Below are positions 45,667 to 55,280 of a stretch of DNA of 64,000 nt, piece after piece. The stretch covers positions 1 to 64,000 of the forward strand of contig NZ_JAHHDX010000149.1 in NCBI RefSeq assembly GCF_018619335.1. Direction: 5' to 3'. How positions within the stretch are numbered: position 1 is the stretch's first letter; the number at the start of each line of letters is the position of its first letter. The position numbers and the translations under genes are program-made. The notes under the pieces were generated by a model that saw only the letters and a program-made list of their open reading frames with translations, had not been told where the DNA came from and did not search any database. The stretch is from Alteromonas sp. ALT199. GTDB lineage: Bacteria; Pseudomonadota; Gammaproteobacteria; Enterobacterales; Alteromonadaceae.

Positions 45667-47676
45667 TTAGAGTTCAGAAAGTAAAATTGTGTCGCCGCAG
45701 TTGACGTTCAATGCTTGCGCCGCCTTACGTGAGATTACAACGATATCCCCTTGTTTATTAACTTTTGCTACCATGGCATAAAACGGTTGGCTAAGGGTTG
45801 CAATAAGACTAGTGCTGCCTTGAGTAACCTTGTTTGCGACTTCTATCTGAACTTGTCTTATCATTTGAACTGTTTTAAGGCCTGCTATTTCAGCCTCCAT
45901 ACTTGGGGCCCCATCAAAAATATCGATGTAATTGGTGAACTTAAAGCCTTCTTTTTCTAATAGAGCCATAGCAGGTCGGCCATCATCATGTGGCCTTCCT
46001 ATAGCAGCTTTCGCGTCTTCAGGGAGCATGTTCACATACAGCGGAAGTTTTGGCATTAAATCGGCAATAAACTGGTTGCCGTTCACAGCTCCGTATAAGT
46101 CTGCTTCAGCATAAGTCATAGGAAAAAAGTGGCGACCAACGGCTTCCCAAAAAGGAGATTGCCCTTTTTTGTCAACGTAACCGCGTAGGTCAGCCATTAC
46201 GTTTTTAGGGAATACACTTTGATGTAATCCCATGAACAAATAGCGAACTTTAGTCAGTAGTTTACCGTTAACACCTTTTCTGTACTCTGGTAAGAGAAAA
46301 AGTGACGCAACTTCTGCATAGCCCTCGTAATGATGGCTTAAATGCAAGACTTCATGGGAGTAGTGTGCATTTATCGTGGTGTTTCGTTGAGTGACTTTTT
46401 CTCGCTTATAGCTGTAAAAGCTATCCTCTTTTCCTAGTTCACCGAAAATAGCAGAAGTACCTATCAGCACTTTGCTTTCCAAATCTTCTAATACGAACAA
46501 CAGATACTCAGGCCTCTCGTTGCGATATAGTTTTTCTGCCTCTTGTAAAGAACGCTTTAGTTTCGCATCAAGAGTCTCGGCATCTGGAGGGAACGTGGTC
46601 ATGCCAGGTGACGCGGCCTTTGCTAGCATTAATAAGTTATCTAAGTCACCCTCCTGAACCAAACGTATGCGTACGTTTGGTTCTTTATCTTGCTCTCTAG
46701 CATGGTGCACTGTTTTTACACTGCGACCTTGCTTGCGTGAAAGGTGAATGTCAGCCATCATACAGCGCACAGAACCCCCGGCCATTTCAATAGTAGGTAC
46801 AGCGATAGGCAAAAGGGTTAAGTGTGCCGGAAGTTGAGCGATTTGATGGTTATTTAGCGACTTGTGAGCGGTTTTCGACAATACCAAAAAAGTCTGCCCG
46901 TGTTCGTTTAGTAGCTCTAAACAGTTCCCTGCAAACGCGTTTACTTGCTCTTCGCTAATATGAACGATGGCTTTACCGGTTTCTTGAAGTGTTGAAATTA
47001 CCTTGCCTTTATCTTCTGGTGCGATCATGTCGCTCGCTACTATAGCGAAGTCACTTCCCACCGACATCATCACGTTGGTGTGATAAACCGAGTCTCCATT
47101 GCTATCATAAGCGTTGAAACATATGGGTGTTATACCAATAAGGTCACAGGCCTTTTTTACAGCCTCTCTGTTCGCTCTTTGAGAAAGGCATACGTATGCT
47201 AGGTTATTAAAGTGGTCAATAACCATCGCCCCGGTTCCTTCAACAATAAGTCCATTCTTTTCGAAAGCCGATAAGTCTCTTCGATTTTTTACATCAAAAT
47301 TACGTGAAAGGTATGACAATACATCCTCCCTCCGTTCAGCTCTGCGGTTTTCGCAATACATAGGGTAGGTCACTGTTAAACCATTAGAATGCGTACTTAG
47401 CCAGTTGTTCGGAAATATGGCGTCTGGTGTATTCGGGTCTGTCGCCTCAAATACGCTAACAGTTATGCGGTTGCTTTCGAGTATTTGTACCATCGCATCA
47501 AACTCGCTTGTTGCCTGCTGTGCAATTGCTTTAAGCGCAGTTTGGTTGTCAGGTAATGGCTGTTGAAAGCGGTTGTCATTGGCAGTTTGTTCATTTGGTC
47601 GGAAGGCAAGGGGCCGAACCATAAGTACATGTTGTGGAATACTTGCTTCGCTGGTAGACGCCGTAATTAGTGACAT
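45667..47676 (-). CDS. Fusion of CtlX-like amidinohydrolase and arginine N-succinyltransferase
   Basis: The 669-residue protein joins two arginine-catabolic domains. Residues 1-310 resemble the GME-fold amidino-hydrolase/amidinotransferase group of CtlX type: MVRPLAFRPNEQTANDNRFQ, IFPNNW, YHTNVMM with the catalytic His, and GGSVRCMMADIH with the catalytic Cys. Residues 328-640 match arginine N-succinyltransferase (AstA), including VRIRLVQEGDLDNLLMLA, LLPEYRKGVNGKLL and AMALLEKEGFKFTNYIDIFD. AstA starts the AST pathway by succinylating arginine. The partner domain could act on arginine, citrulline or succinylarginine. It is divergent from an Lrp/AsnC regulator. No other ast genes lie in the window. 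Domain calls are strong; the combined activity is an inference. Confidence 0.82.
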   Translation of the reverse strand: MSLITASTSEASIPQHVLMVRPLAFRPNEQTANDNRFQQPLPDNQTALKAIAQQATSEFDAMVQILESNRITVSVFEATDPNTPDAIFPNNWLSTHSNGLTVTYPMYCENRRAERREDVLSYLSRNFDVKNRRDLSAFEKNGLIVEGTGAMVIDHFNNLAYVCLSQRANREAVKKACDLIGITPICFNAYDSNGDSVYHTNVMMSVGSDFAIVASDMIAPEDKGKVISTLQETGKAIVHISEEQVNAFAGNCLELLNEHGQTFLVLSKTAHKSLNNHQIAQLPAHLTLLPIAVPTIEMAGGSVRCMMADIHLSRKQGRSVKTVHHAREQDKEPNVRIRLVQEGDLDNLLMLAKAASPGMTTFPPDAETLDAKLKRSLQEAEKLYRNERPEYLLFVLEDLESKVLIGTSAIFGELGKEDSFYSYKREKVTQRNTTINAHYSHEVLHLSHHYEGYAEVASLFLLPEYRKGVNGKLLTKVRYLFMGLHQSVFPKNVMADLRGYVDKKGQSPFWEAVGRHFFPMTYAEADLYGAVNGNQFIADLMPKLPLYVNMLPEDAKAAIGRPHDDGRPAMALLEKEGFKFTNYIDIFDGAPSMEAEIAGLKTVQMIRQVQIEVANKVTQGSTSLIATLSQPFYAMVAKVNKQGDIVVISRKAAQALNVNCGDTILLSEL

Positions 47677-47899
47677 AATGATTCTTTAAAGTAGGCTTAA
47701 TAACTTGGTTTCAAAACAGCCATTTTAAAGTGGCATTCTTCGTTGAACCATTTGCAAGGTGATACAATATGTCATTTAATATGAGCATAGTGCTCAAGTT
47801 ATAATGCATATTGTTTGTGCGTGTTGGTTGTATTTTCGATAGGCGCATTTGGCAACTTGATATCGTATTGGCTTTAAAAATAATCGATGGAGAAAATTG

Positions 47900-48334
47900 G
47901 TGTTCGTCGAACTAGATGCTAAAGACAGAGAACTGTTGAATATATTAAAGCGCGATGCACGTACGCCAATTACCGTTTTGGCCCAAGTACTGTCTTTGTC
48001 TAGAAATACGGTTCAAAAGCGCATAGACAGGTTGGTTGGAAAAGGCGTTATAGAAGCGTTTACAATTCGCGTAAATGAACAGCTTCAGCCAGATAAAATA
48101 AAGGCGCTGATGTCTGTGGAATTAGAGGGCTTAAGCACCATACAGTTAATGGGCAAACTTCGAAATATTGACGGGGTGGAAAGGTTTCACACAACTAATG
48201 GTAATTGGGATTTGCTTATTGTTATTACCGCCGAGAGTCTAGCCCATTTAGACAATATATTGAAAAAAGTGAGGGGTATTCAAGGCGTACTTAATAGTGA
48301 GACAAGTATTATTTTGTCGACAACCGAAAAGTAA
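47900..48334 (+). CDS. Lrp/AsnC family transcriptional regulator
   Basis: The 144-residue regulator has an N-terminal HTH (LLNILKRDARTPITVLAQVL, about 12-31) and a C-terminal RAM/AsnC ligand-binding domain (about 65-140). GTG at 47900 has a better distance (8 bases) from GGAG than the in-frame TTG at 47897, so I prefer it. It is divergent from the CtlX-AstA fusion with 223 bp between starts. Amino-acid-responsive control of that gene, probably by arginine or a product, is the natural reading. Confidence 0.88.
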   Translation: MFVELDAKDRELLNILKRDARTPITVLAQVLSLSRNTVQKRIDRLVGKGVIEAFTIRVNEQLQPDKIKALMSVELEGLSTIQLMGKLRNIDGVERFHTTNGNWDLLIVITAESLAHLDNILKKVRGIQGVLNSETSIILSTTEK

Positions 48335-48356
48335 AAGAGCATTTAGACGCCTTTTA

Positions 48357-49400
48357 CTATTTATTTATGTTGGGGTTATCGGTTGGCATTGCTGCCTCTT
48401 TTTGGGCTAAATGTGATTTCCAACGCTGCTGTGCGACGTGCGCCTTCACCAGTTCTAAACATTCATTTACAACGTTTAACACCTCTTTATCAAGTGCATC
48501 AGCGGTTGGGGTATAGTCATGCATGCCTACTGAGATGAAGTGATCTATTCGCTCTGCGTCTAAATCACTTAACAGGTTTACTAGCGATGTAGTAACTATG
48601 TCAGTAACCGATTCTTCCAACGTATTTTCAATGGTTTTGCCAATAACTGGTAGATAGTGCAGGGAAGAGACTTGTGCATTACTTCTAACCGCTTTTCCCA
48701 CGCTTTTTCGTACGTGCTCTCGAATCACCTCACCATGTTCTTCACTTTGAATAGATTGGCCTAAATGGTTAACTACGCCAGCCATCCACTGCGTTATCAC
48801 AGGTCGACGAGGCGCTAGCACCTTCGCATTAATGTCGTCGAGCAAGGGGGAACCTGCCGAAATATCTTTTTGCGCATCGCTTAGTACCTTAACAACAATC
48901 CGGTCGCTAAGTTCTTCAACAAACACGTCGTAATAAAAGGCAAAAAAGCGAAAGACTGCGGTTTGGTTTAAATCGATAATTTCGAACTTGTGCAAACGGT
49001 GCAGTATGGAGAATATTCGCAAGAAGCGAAATAGACGAGTAGGGCCCGTTGGAATTAAGCCAATAATGTCGTACCAATGCAAAAACGGGAAGAAGTACCA
49101 GCGTAAATGTTCTTTACGAACAATAGCAACAGCCCAACGAAAGCAGAACTCGGTAAAGAAAATAGCAATAAAGACTAAATCGACCAACAAAAAGTTGGCG
49201 TGAATTGGGTCGTAAGCGTTAAGAAAAGCGGGGAAATATGTACCTAAAAGACCGTATACAAAGTCTGTAGCATATAGAGCATCGAAAATAAGCCACGCTA
49301 GATTTACGAACAGTATACCTAGCATGACTAAATCTAAAATTAACCAAGGCGTTTCGTGACTATTTCGCAAATTTTCTCGGTTAATTCTTAGCATTTCCAT
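48357..49400 (-). CDS. Voltage-sensor-like membrane protein without a pore domain
   Basis: The 347-residue protein has three hydrophobic helices (about 20-42, 68-90 and 101-118). They are followed by an S4-like helix with regularly spaced Arg (TRLFRFLRIFSILHRLHK, 121-138). This is the pattern of an ion-transport voltage-sensor domain. No S5-P-loop-S6 pore segment follows. Instead there is a soluble, helical domain of about 200 residues. It may resemble voltage-sensor-only proteins or proton channels, but function is unknown. The gene is minus strand, between the Lrp regulator and mltD. Confidence 0.6.
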   Translation of the reverse strand: MEMLRINRENLRNSHETPWLILDLVMLGILFVNLAWLIFDALYATDFVYGLLGTYFPAFLNAYDPIHANFLLVDLVFIAIFFTEFCFRWAVAIVRKEHLRWYFFPFLHWYDIIGLIPTGPTRLFRFLRIFSILHRLHKFEIIDLNQTAVFRFFAFYYDVFVEELSDRIVVKVLSDAQKDISAGSPLLDDINAKVLAPRRPVITQWMAGVVNHLGQSIQSEEHGEVIREHVRKSVGKAVRSNAQVSSLHYLPVIGKTIENTLEESVTDIVTTSLVNLLSDLDAERIDHFISVGMHDYTPTADALDKEVLNVVNECLELVKAHVAQQRWKSHLAQKEAAMPTDNPNINK

Positions 49401-49473
49401 ATCCTTTTCGTGATTTAAAGCATGACATGATCGCTTGAAGGAAAACGCGTTGATGCTAATTTACGTTAAGACA

Positions 49474-51138
49474 CTAGCTCGATGCGTTCAACCTTGTCAC
49501 GTCCACATACAGTTTAAGCCTTTGACCGGGTTGCAGATAGCGCTTAGTGTTAAGCGAGTTCCACTTGCCAATGTCGCTTACCTTAACATTGTATTTGCTG
49601 GCGATACGGGATAACGAGTCACCGTTTCTTACCGTGTAGGTTAGTTTTTTGGTAACCCCGGCTTGCGCTTTGCCTTTCTGCCAAATAACCAAAGTTTTTC
49701 CTGGGCGAAGCGTATCACCCGGTGCCATGCCGTTCCATTTAGCTAACTGCTTAGTACTTACTTTGTACTTACGCGCAATATCCCATAGCGTATCACCGGA
49801 TTTAACGGTGTGACGCACTTTTTGCTGAGACGAGTTGCTATTTTGTAAGCTGGCTAAACGCTGTTCTTGCGATAAGGTGTAACTGTTCAGTTCTTGAAGA
49901 GCGACGGGCACCATGATCGCTTGGCCTATGCGGATCATTGATGAGTCTAACTCATTTATTCTTTTCAGCACTTTCACTGTGGTGTGGTACTGCTTTGCAA
50001 TTTTACCTAAGCTATCGCCAGACTTAACGGTGTGGCGTACCCAGTTAAGACGCTCTTTTTGATCAATTTTAGCAAGAGCTTGCGAGAATGCCGCAGCTTT
50101 CCCTAACGGTAACACTAGCCTATGCGGACCATCTGGGGATGTTGCCCAACGGTTAAAACCAGGGTTGAGCGCGTGCAATTCTTTTAAAGACATACCTGCC
50201 AGATCAGCTGCGAAGGCTAAATCGACCTGAGAGCCTATATCTACAACTTCGATTACCGCTACGTTTTCTACTTCCGGCCAAGAGTAGGCGTACTCATCCT
50301 TATTTTTAAGAATATCGGCAAGTGCAAGCAGTTTTGGCACGTACGCTCGGGTTTCTCTGGGTAAGTTTAAATTCCAAAAATCGGTAGGCTTACCGGCACG
50401 TTTATTTGCCTTGATTGCACGTTGAACACGACCTTCACCGCTGTTATAAGCCGCTAGAGCGTGTAACCAATTACCGTCAAACATGTTGTTTAGGTAAGTA
50501 AGGTAATCAAGGGCACCTTTCGTTGAAGCTACCACATCACGGCGGCCATCGTACCACCAGTTCTGTGGCATGCCGAAACGTTTACCTGTGCCTGGAATAA
50601 ATTGCCACATACCAGCAGCGCGACCGTGTGAGTAAGCGAAGGGATCAAACGCACTTTCTACAATAGGTAAAAGCACGAGTTCCATAGGCATGTTGCGCTT
50701 TTCGATTTCTTCAACAATATAATAAAGAAAGGGTTTAGCACGTTTAACAACGCGGGACATATACTCAGGATGCTTTAAATACCACTTTCTTTGGGCGCTA
50801 ATACGACTGTCGTCGGGTACCGCTAAAGCAAAGTTGGCGCTAGCTCGCGCCCATACATCAGTAATCACTGCTTCTGTATATATATCGGGTGCCTCAGTTA
50901 GCTTTGCACCTTCGTCTAACGTATCGTCGTTAGGGTGAACAACATCGATAACCCCGTCTCTTGTTATTTCGCAATCTGCTATGGTTTCTTCGGTGTTATA
51001 AATGTCGCTACACGATTCTAATGCCGTATTTTCATTATTTTCTAATTGTGCACTGTCGTTATTATTATCGGTTAACTGACAACCGGTTAAACCTATCGCC
51101 AAAATCAAGGGCGATAGAGGGAAAAACTTCAACTGCAT
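49474..51138 (-). CDS. mltD: Membrane-bound lytic murein transglycosylase D
   Basis: MltD cleaves peptidoglycan glycan strands at the outer membrane, leaving 1,6-anhydromuropeptides. The 554-residue product has a lipoprotein signal with lipobox LTGC (Cys20). The SLT catalytic domain contains VESAFDPFAYSHGRAAGMWQ, and its first Glu is the catalytic acid. Three C-terminal LysM repeats begin near residues 369, 442 and 498. It precedes gloB on the opposite side as in many gammaproteobacteria (gloB-mltD). Confidence 0.94.
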   Translation of the reverse strand: MQLKFFPLSPLILAIGLTGCQLTDNNNDSAQLENNENTALESCSDIYNTEETIADCEITRDGVIDVVHPNDDTLDEGAKLTEAPDIYTEAVITDVWARASANFALAVPDDSRISAQRKWYLKHPEYMSRVVKRAKPFLYYIVEEIEKRNMPMELVLLPIVESAFDPFAYSHGRAAGMWQFIPGTGKRFGMPQNWWYDGRRDVVASTKGALDYLTYLNNMFDGNWLHALAAYNSGEGRVQRAIKANKRAGKPTDFWNLNLPRETRAYVPKLLALADILKNKDEYAYSWPEVENVAVIEVVDIGSQVDLAFAADLAGMSLKELHALNPGFNRWATSPDGPHRLVLPLGKAAAFSQALAKIDQKERLNWVRHTVKSGDSLGKIAKQYHTTVKVLKRINELDSSMIRIGQAIMVPVALQELNSYTLSQEQRLASLQNSNSSQQKVRHTVKSGDTLWDIARKYKVSTKQLAKWNGMAPGDTLRPGKTLVIWQKGKAQAGVTKKLTYTVRNGDSLSRIASKYNVKVSDIGKWNSLNTKRYLQPGQRLKLYVDVTRLNASS

Positions 51139-51202
51139 ATATGAAGAAACCTTGTGGAGCGCTGCAAATCGTCAATGTTACGATAAACAGCGTGTTAATG
51201 CA

Positions 51203-51994
51203 TCAAAACTCATCTTTCCAGCGGCGAACTGCAGCAAAAACTGCTACATCGTCAACTAGCTTATTTTCGCAATAGGCTTCGGCAGTAGTTTTCACAGAAA
51301 GTTCATGGGCTCTTAAAAATGGATTTATGTTTTTCTGCTCTTTAAGGTTACTCGGCAAGGTGGGAAGGTTTTGTGACCGCTTTTCCGCTACCCAGTCTGC
51401 ATAGCTGTTTAATGCCTTATTATCAGGTTCTACAGCTAATGCAAACTTTACATTTGCCTGAGTGTATTCATGGGTACAGTAAACTATTGTGCTGTCAGGC
51501 AACCGCTTAAGTTTGTTTAACGAGTGATACATTTGTTCAGGCGAACCTTCAAATAAGCGACCGCATCCAGCAGAAAACAGTGTATCGCCGCAAAATAAGG
51601 CACCATGACCAAAGAAGGCGATATGATCAAGTGTGTGTCCAGGTACTTCCATCACCTGAAACGACAAGTTTAAAATAGGCAGTGATACGGTGTCGCCTTG
51701 AGCCACTGATTTAGTTATACCTCGAATATGATTGCCGCGAGGACCTATTATGGGAAGGTCGGGCACTGCTGTAGCTAGCTTAGAAATGCCGCCGGTGTGG
51801 TCTTGGTGATGGTGGGTAATGAGCACCGCACTTAGCGTAAGACCTTTCGTATTTAAGTACGATAAAACAGGTTCCGCATCACCGGGGTCCACAACGATGG
51901 CGTTAGTATTATTATGAATGCACCAAATATAGTTGTCAGTAAAAGCGGGGATAGGATGAATTGTTACATCTGAAGGAAGCGTTTCTGCCGTCAT
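51203..51994 (-). CDS. gloB: Hydroxyacylglutathione hydrolase (glyoxalase II)
   Basis: GloB hydrolyses S-lactoylglutathione to lactate and glutathione, completing methylglyoxal detoxification. The 263-residue metallo-beta-lactamase-fold protein has the metal motif THHHQDHTGG (about 60-69) and further ligands in VPGHTLDHIAF and CGDTLFSAGCGRLFEG. The C-terminal glyoxalase II domain ends NPFLRAHE and RRWKDEF. It lies 64 bp before mltD on the same strand and is divergent from the methyltransferase gene. Confidence 0.94.
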   Translation of the reverse strand: MTAETLPSDVTIHPIPAFTDNYIWCIHNNTNAIVVDPGDAEPVLSYLNTKGLTLSAVLITHHHQDHTGGISKLATAVPDLPIIGPRGNHIRGITKSVAQGDTVSLPILNLSFQVMEVPGHTLDHIAFFGHGALFCGDTLFSAGCGRLFEGSPEQMYHSLNKLKRLPDSTIVYCTHEYTQANVKFALAVEPDNKALNSYADWVAEKRSQNLPTLPSNLKEQKNINPFLRAHELSVKTTAEAYCENKLVDDVAVFAAVRRWKDEF

Positions 51995-52078
51995 AAGAGT
52001 ACCTGCTTGTGTAGGTAGAATTATGCGTTACTATAGGGACTTGTGAACAGCAGAGCAACCTAAGAGCGCGCAGTGTTA

Positions 52079-52936
52079 ATGAGATCGGCCTTTAGAGCCA
52101 AACCGCCTCGCTACCCTACAAGTTGGGATGATTTCCCCGCAGGTGAGCATATCCGCGATGCCGTGAATACAGTGTGTAGCGATTATGCTGAGCGCATATT
52201 TGGGTATCACTTTGCTAAGTTAGGCACGTTAAGTGCCGAAATTAATCTAAATACTAGCCCTATAAGGCATCACATCAACCAAGTGCCATTTGATAACCAA
52301 TTTGGCCGCCAGTTAGACGTTAATGCCGCGTCTAATGTTACTTCAGACAATAATGTTGCATCCTCACAATTACAGGGTGAAAGCCGCGAATCAACTATTA
52401 GTAGAGAAAATACCGTTGTAGGGCAATCACATTCCTTACCTTTCTCTGAAAATAGTATTGACGGCTTTTTATTGGCTAACGAGTTAGATTTCGCCCAAGA
52501 CCCTCACGAGATATTGAGAGAGGTCGACCGCGTTATTACGCAAAACGGTTACGTCATTATCAGTGGTTTTAACCCTTTAAGCCTTGCCGGTATCGCCAAG
52601 TTTTTACCCGTTAAGCGCGGAAATATTTTGCACGATGCACGTTTTTTTACATCTTATCGGATTAAAGATTGGCTTCAGTTACTTGGTTTTGAAATTGTTG
52701 AGCAGCGCCAAGTGCTGTTTTCTACGCTATTCTTTCAGCAAAGGTGGAAAGGCGCCGCTAAGCTTCAGCACTATTTAGCGTCTTATTTGCCCTGGTGTAG
52801 CGCTGTGTACGTGATACTGGCTAAAAAACGAGTCATCCCTATGACTGCGATAAAACCTAAACGCAATTTAAAACCGCGTTTTTCAGCGGTAGGGGCAAGT
52901 GCAAGAACGTCTGCGGTAAATCGTTCAGGCCGCTAA
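52079..52936 (+). CDS. Class I SAM-dependent methyltransferase (YafS-like)
   Basis: The 285-residue protein resembles the YafS-type methyltransferases found next to gloB in E. coli. The visible conserved core is LPFSENSIDGFLLANELDFA, DPHEILREVDRVI and GYVIISGFNPLSL (the post-core segments). The usual glycine-rich first motif is not clear because of a Ser/Asn-rich insertion near residues 80-120. The protein may be modified or have a divergent SAM site. I prefer the ATG at 52079 over the GTG at 52073; neither has a strong Shine-Dalgarno. The C-terminal 40 residues are basic. It is divergent from gloB. Confidence 0.75.
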   Translation: MRSAFRAKPPRYPTSWDDFPAGEHIRDAVNTVCSDYAERIFGYHFAKLGTLSAEINLNTSPIRHHINQVPFDNQFGRQLDVNAASNVTSDNNVASSQLQGESRESTISRENTVVGQSHSLPFSENSIDGFLLANELDFAQDPHEILREVDRVITQNGYVIISGFNPLSLAGIAKFLPVKRGNILHDARFFTSYRIKDWLQLLGFEIVEQRQVLFSTLFFQQRWKGAAKLQHYLASYLPWCSAVYVILAKKRVIPMTAIKPKRNLKPRFSAVGASARTSAVNRSGR

Positions 52937-53055
52937 TTCTAAAAGCTAGTCATTTCTTAAAGTGAAAGCTAGTAAAAAAGCAGCGAAGCCGCTCATTAAA
53001 ACTGAGTTACATTTCGCGACACAAAATATTAAGCACATAAAAAGAACCACATAAA

Positions 53056-53095
53056 AAAGCCACGAAAGGTCTAATCCCACCGTGGCTTTGTTGTT
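53056..53095. terminator. Bidirectional terminator between yafS-like and metG genes
   Basis: Stem AAAGCCACG (53056-53064) pairs with CGTGGCTTT (53081-53089), with A-rich sequence before and gttgttt after. It serves convergent genes on both strands. Confidence 0.85.
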
Positions 53096-53144
53096 TAGAA
53101 GGGCCGAAGCCCAATCCTAAAGCATAGTTCTTATTTTTATTGGC

Positions 53145-55172
53145 TTACTTAACGCGCATACCTGGCTTTGCGCCTTCGTGCGGCTCAAGAATGTATAGTT
53201 CGTCACCGCCAGGGCCTGCGGCCAGTACCATGCCTTCACTCATACCAAAGCGCATCTTACGAGGGGCTAGGTTCGCCACCATTACCGTATGCTTGCCAAT
53301 AAGTGCTTCTGGTGAATAGGCTGACTTAATACCAGCAAAAACTTGCTTAGTTTCACCGCCTAAATCTAGCTCTAAACGTAGAAGCTTATCTGCTTTTTCT
53401 ACGTGCTCTGCGTTAGCAATGCGTGCAATACGTAAATCTACCTTCGCGAAATCATCAAACGAGATAGTGTCGCTGATAGGGTCTTTAGCAAGCGGGCTGT
53501 CTGGGTCGATAGCCGGTGTTGCTGGCGCTAGGCTTTCTTTTGAATCTTCAACCATGGCGTCGATTTTCTCCATTTCTACACGCTGCATCATCGGCTTAAA
53601 TTTGTTGATGGCGTGGCCTTTCAATAGGGTTTGCAGTGAATTCCAGTCAAACGAGTCATTTAGGAACACTTCTGCTTTTTCTGCAAGTACCGGTAGTACA
53701 GGCTTTAAGTAAATAACCAACAGACGGAACATGTTAATACCGAGCGAGCACACATCGTGTGTGAACTGCTGCTTAGTCTCGTCTTTAATAGTTACCCAAG
53801 GTGCGTTGTTGTCAATGAACTGGTTTGCTTTGTCTGCAAGGGCCATAATTTCACGCACGGCTTGGTGGTACTTACGCTTCTCAAATAGTGCGGCAATGGT
53901 TTCAGATGCGTTTTGAAACTCAGCAATAAGCTCTGGCTCAATCACGTTATCAGACAATTTGCCGTCGAAACGCTTAGTGATGAAACTTGCACAGCGACTT
54001 GCGATGTTAACAACTTTGCCAACTAGGTCTGAATTCACTTTCTGCGCGAAGTCAGTAAAGTTAAGGTCGATGTCGGTAACACCGTCGCCCAACTTAGAGG
54101 CGAAATAGTAACGCAAATATTCTGGGTTTAGGTGGTCAAGGTAGGTACGGCCTTTAATAAAGGTACCGCGCGACTTTGACATTTTCGCACCGTTTACGGT
54201 TACAAAACCATGAATATTCACGCCAGTCGGCTTACGGTATCCCGCGCCTTCTAGCATGGCAGGCCAAAAAAGGCAGTGGAAGTAGGTAATGTCTTTACCA
54301 ATAAAGTGGTATAGCTCAGCGTCTGAGTCGGCTTTCCAGAAATCATCGAACTCTAGATTGTTCTGGTCGCAGAAGTTTTTGAAACTTGCCATGTAGCCAA
54401 CTGGCGCGTCTACCCAAACGTAGAAGAACTTGTTAGGTGCACCTGGAATTTCAAAACCAAAATACGGCGCATCACGGCTGATATCCCACTGCTGAAGACC
54501 TTCAGTGAACCATTCTTGTAATTTGTTTGCCATTTCTTCTTGAAGGGTACCTGAGCGGATCCACTCTTTTAACATGCCTTCAAATTTAGGCAGGTCGAAG
54601 AAGAAGTGTTCTGATTCACGAAGTACCGGTGTTGCACCAGACACTACGCTGCGTGGATTTTTAACTTCAGTTGGGCTGTAAGTTGCACCACATACGTCAC
54701 AGCTATCGCCGTTTTGATCTTCTGCGCCACAGCTTGGACAAGTTCCCTTAACGAAACGATCCGGTAGGAACATTTCTTTTTCAGGGTCGAACAATTGGTT
54801 AATGGTGCGCTTGCTGATGTAACCGGCGTTATCTAAACGAGTGTAAATTTCTTCACACAACGCCTTGTTTTCTGGCGAATGGGTTACATAGTAGTTGTCG
54901 TAATCAACGTGAAAATCAACAAGGTCTTGATGGTGTTCAGCACGGGTTCTAGCCACCATTTCTTCAGGCGTAATGCCAAGCTCTTGGGCTTTAAGCATAA
55001 CCGGTGTACCGTGTGCATCGTCGGCGCAAACACTGTAACATTCGTTTCCGCGAAGGCGCTGAAAACGAGTCCAGATGTCGGTTTGAATGTGTTCTAGCAA
55101 ATGACCTAAGTGAATAGAGCCATTCGCGTATGGCAACGCACTGGTTACCAGAATTCGGCGTTTTTCTGACAT
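53145..55172 (-). CDS. metG: Methionyl-tRNA synthetase
   Basis: MetRS charges initiator and elongator tRNA-Met. From the ATG at 55172 the product has 675 residues starting [18 protein letters not shown]. The HIGH-equivalent motif HLGH is at about 23-26. Zinc-knuckle Cys residues are in [18 protein letters not shown] and the KMSKS loop is [12 protein letters not shown]-terminal EMAP-like tRNA-binding domain begins at [11 protein letters not shown] (about 574). The longer frame to 55253 lacks conserved sequence and is rejected. The gene is divergent from mrp with 108 bp between starts, the E. coli metG-mrp arrangement. Confidence 0.96.
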   Translation of the reverse strand: MSEKRRILVTSALPYANGSIHLGHLLEHIQTDIWTRFQRLRGNECYSVCADDAHGTPVMLKAQELGITPEEMVARTRAEHHQDLVDFHVDYDNYYVTHSPENKALCEEIYTRLDNAGYISKRTINQLFDPEKEMFLPDRFVKGTCPSCGAEDQNGDSCDVCGATYSPTEVKNPRSVVSGATPVLRESEHFFFDLPKFEGMLKEWIRSGTLQEEMANKLQEWFTEGLQQWDISRDAPYFGFEIPGAPNKFFYVWVDAPVGYMASFKNFCDQNNLEFDDFWKADSDAELYHFIGKDITYFHCLFWPAMLEGAGYRKPTGVNIHGFVTVNGAKMSKSRGTFIKGRTYLDHLNPEYLRYYFASKLGDGVTDIDLNFTDFAQKVNSDLVGKVVNIASRCASFITKRFDGKLSDNVIEPELIAEFQNASETIAALFEKRKYHQAVREIMALADKANQFIDNNAPWVTIKDETKQQFTHDVCSLGINMFRLLVIYLKPVLPVLAEKAEVFLNDSFDWNSLQTLLKGHAINKFKPMMQRVEMEKIDAMVEDSKESLAPATPAIDPDSPLAKDPISDTISFDDFAKVDLRIARIANAEHVEKADKLLRLELDLGGETKQVFAGIKSAYSPEALIGKHTVMVANLAPRKMRFGMSEGMVLAAGPGGDELYILEPHEGAKPGMRVK

Positions 55173-55280
55173 AATGACGTTATTGATTCTTTGCGTTTCA
55201 AAATGGCTGCAAATACTAGCGGAAAACCGCGTTTTTTGCATTACGTAATTCACACAATTCTACTACTAGTAAGGCATTTT

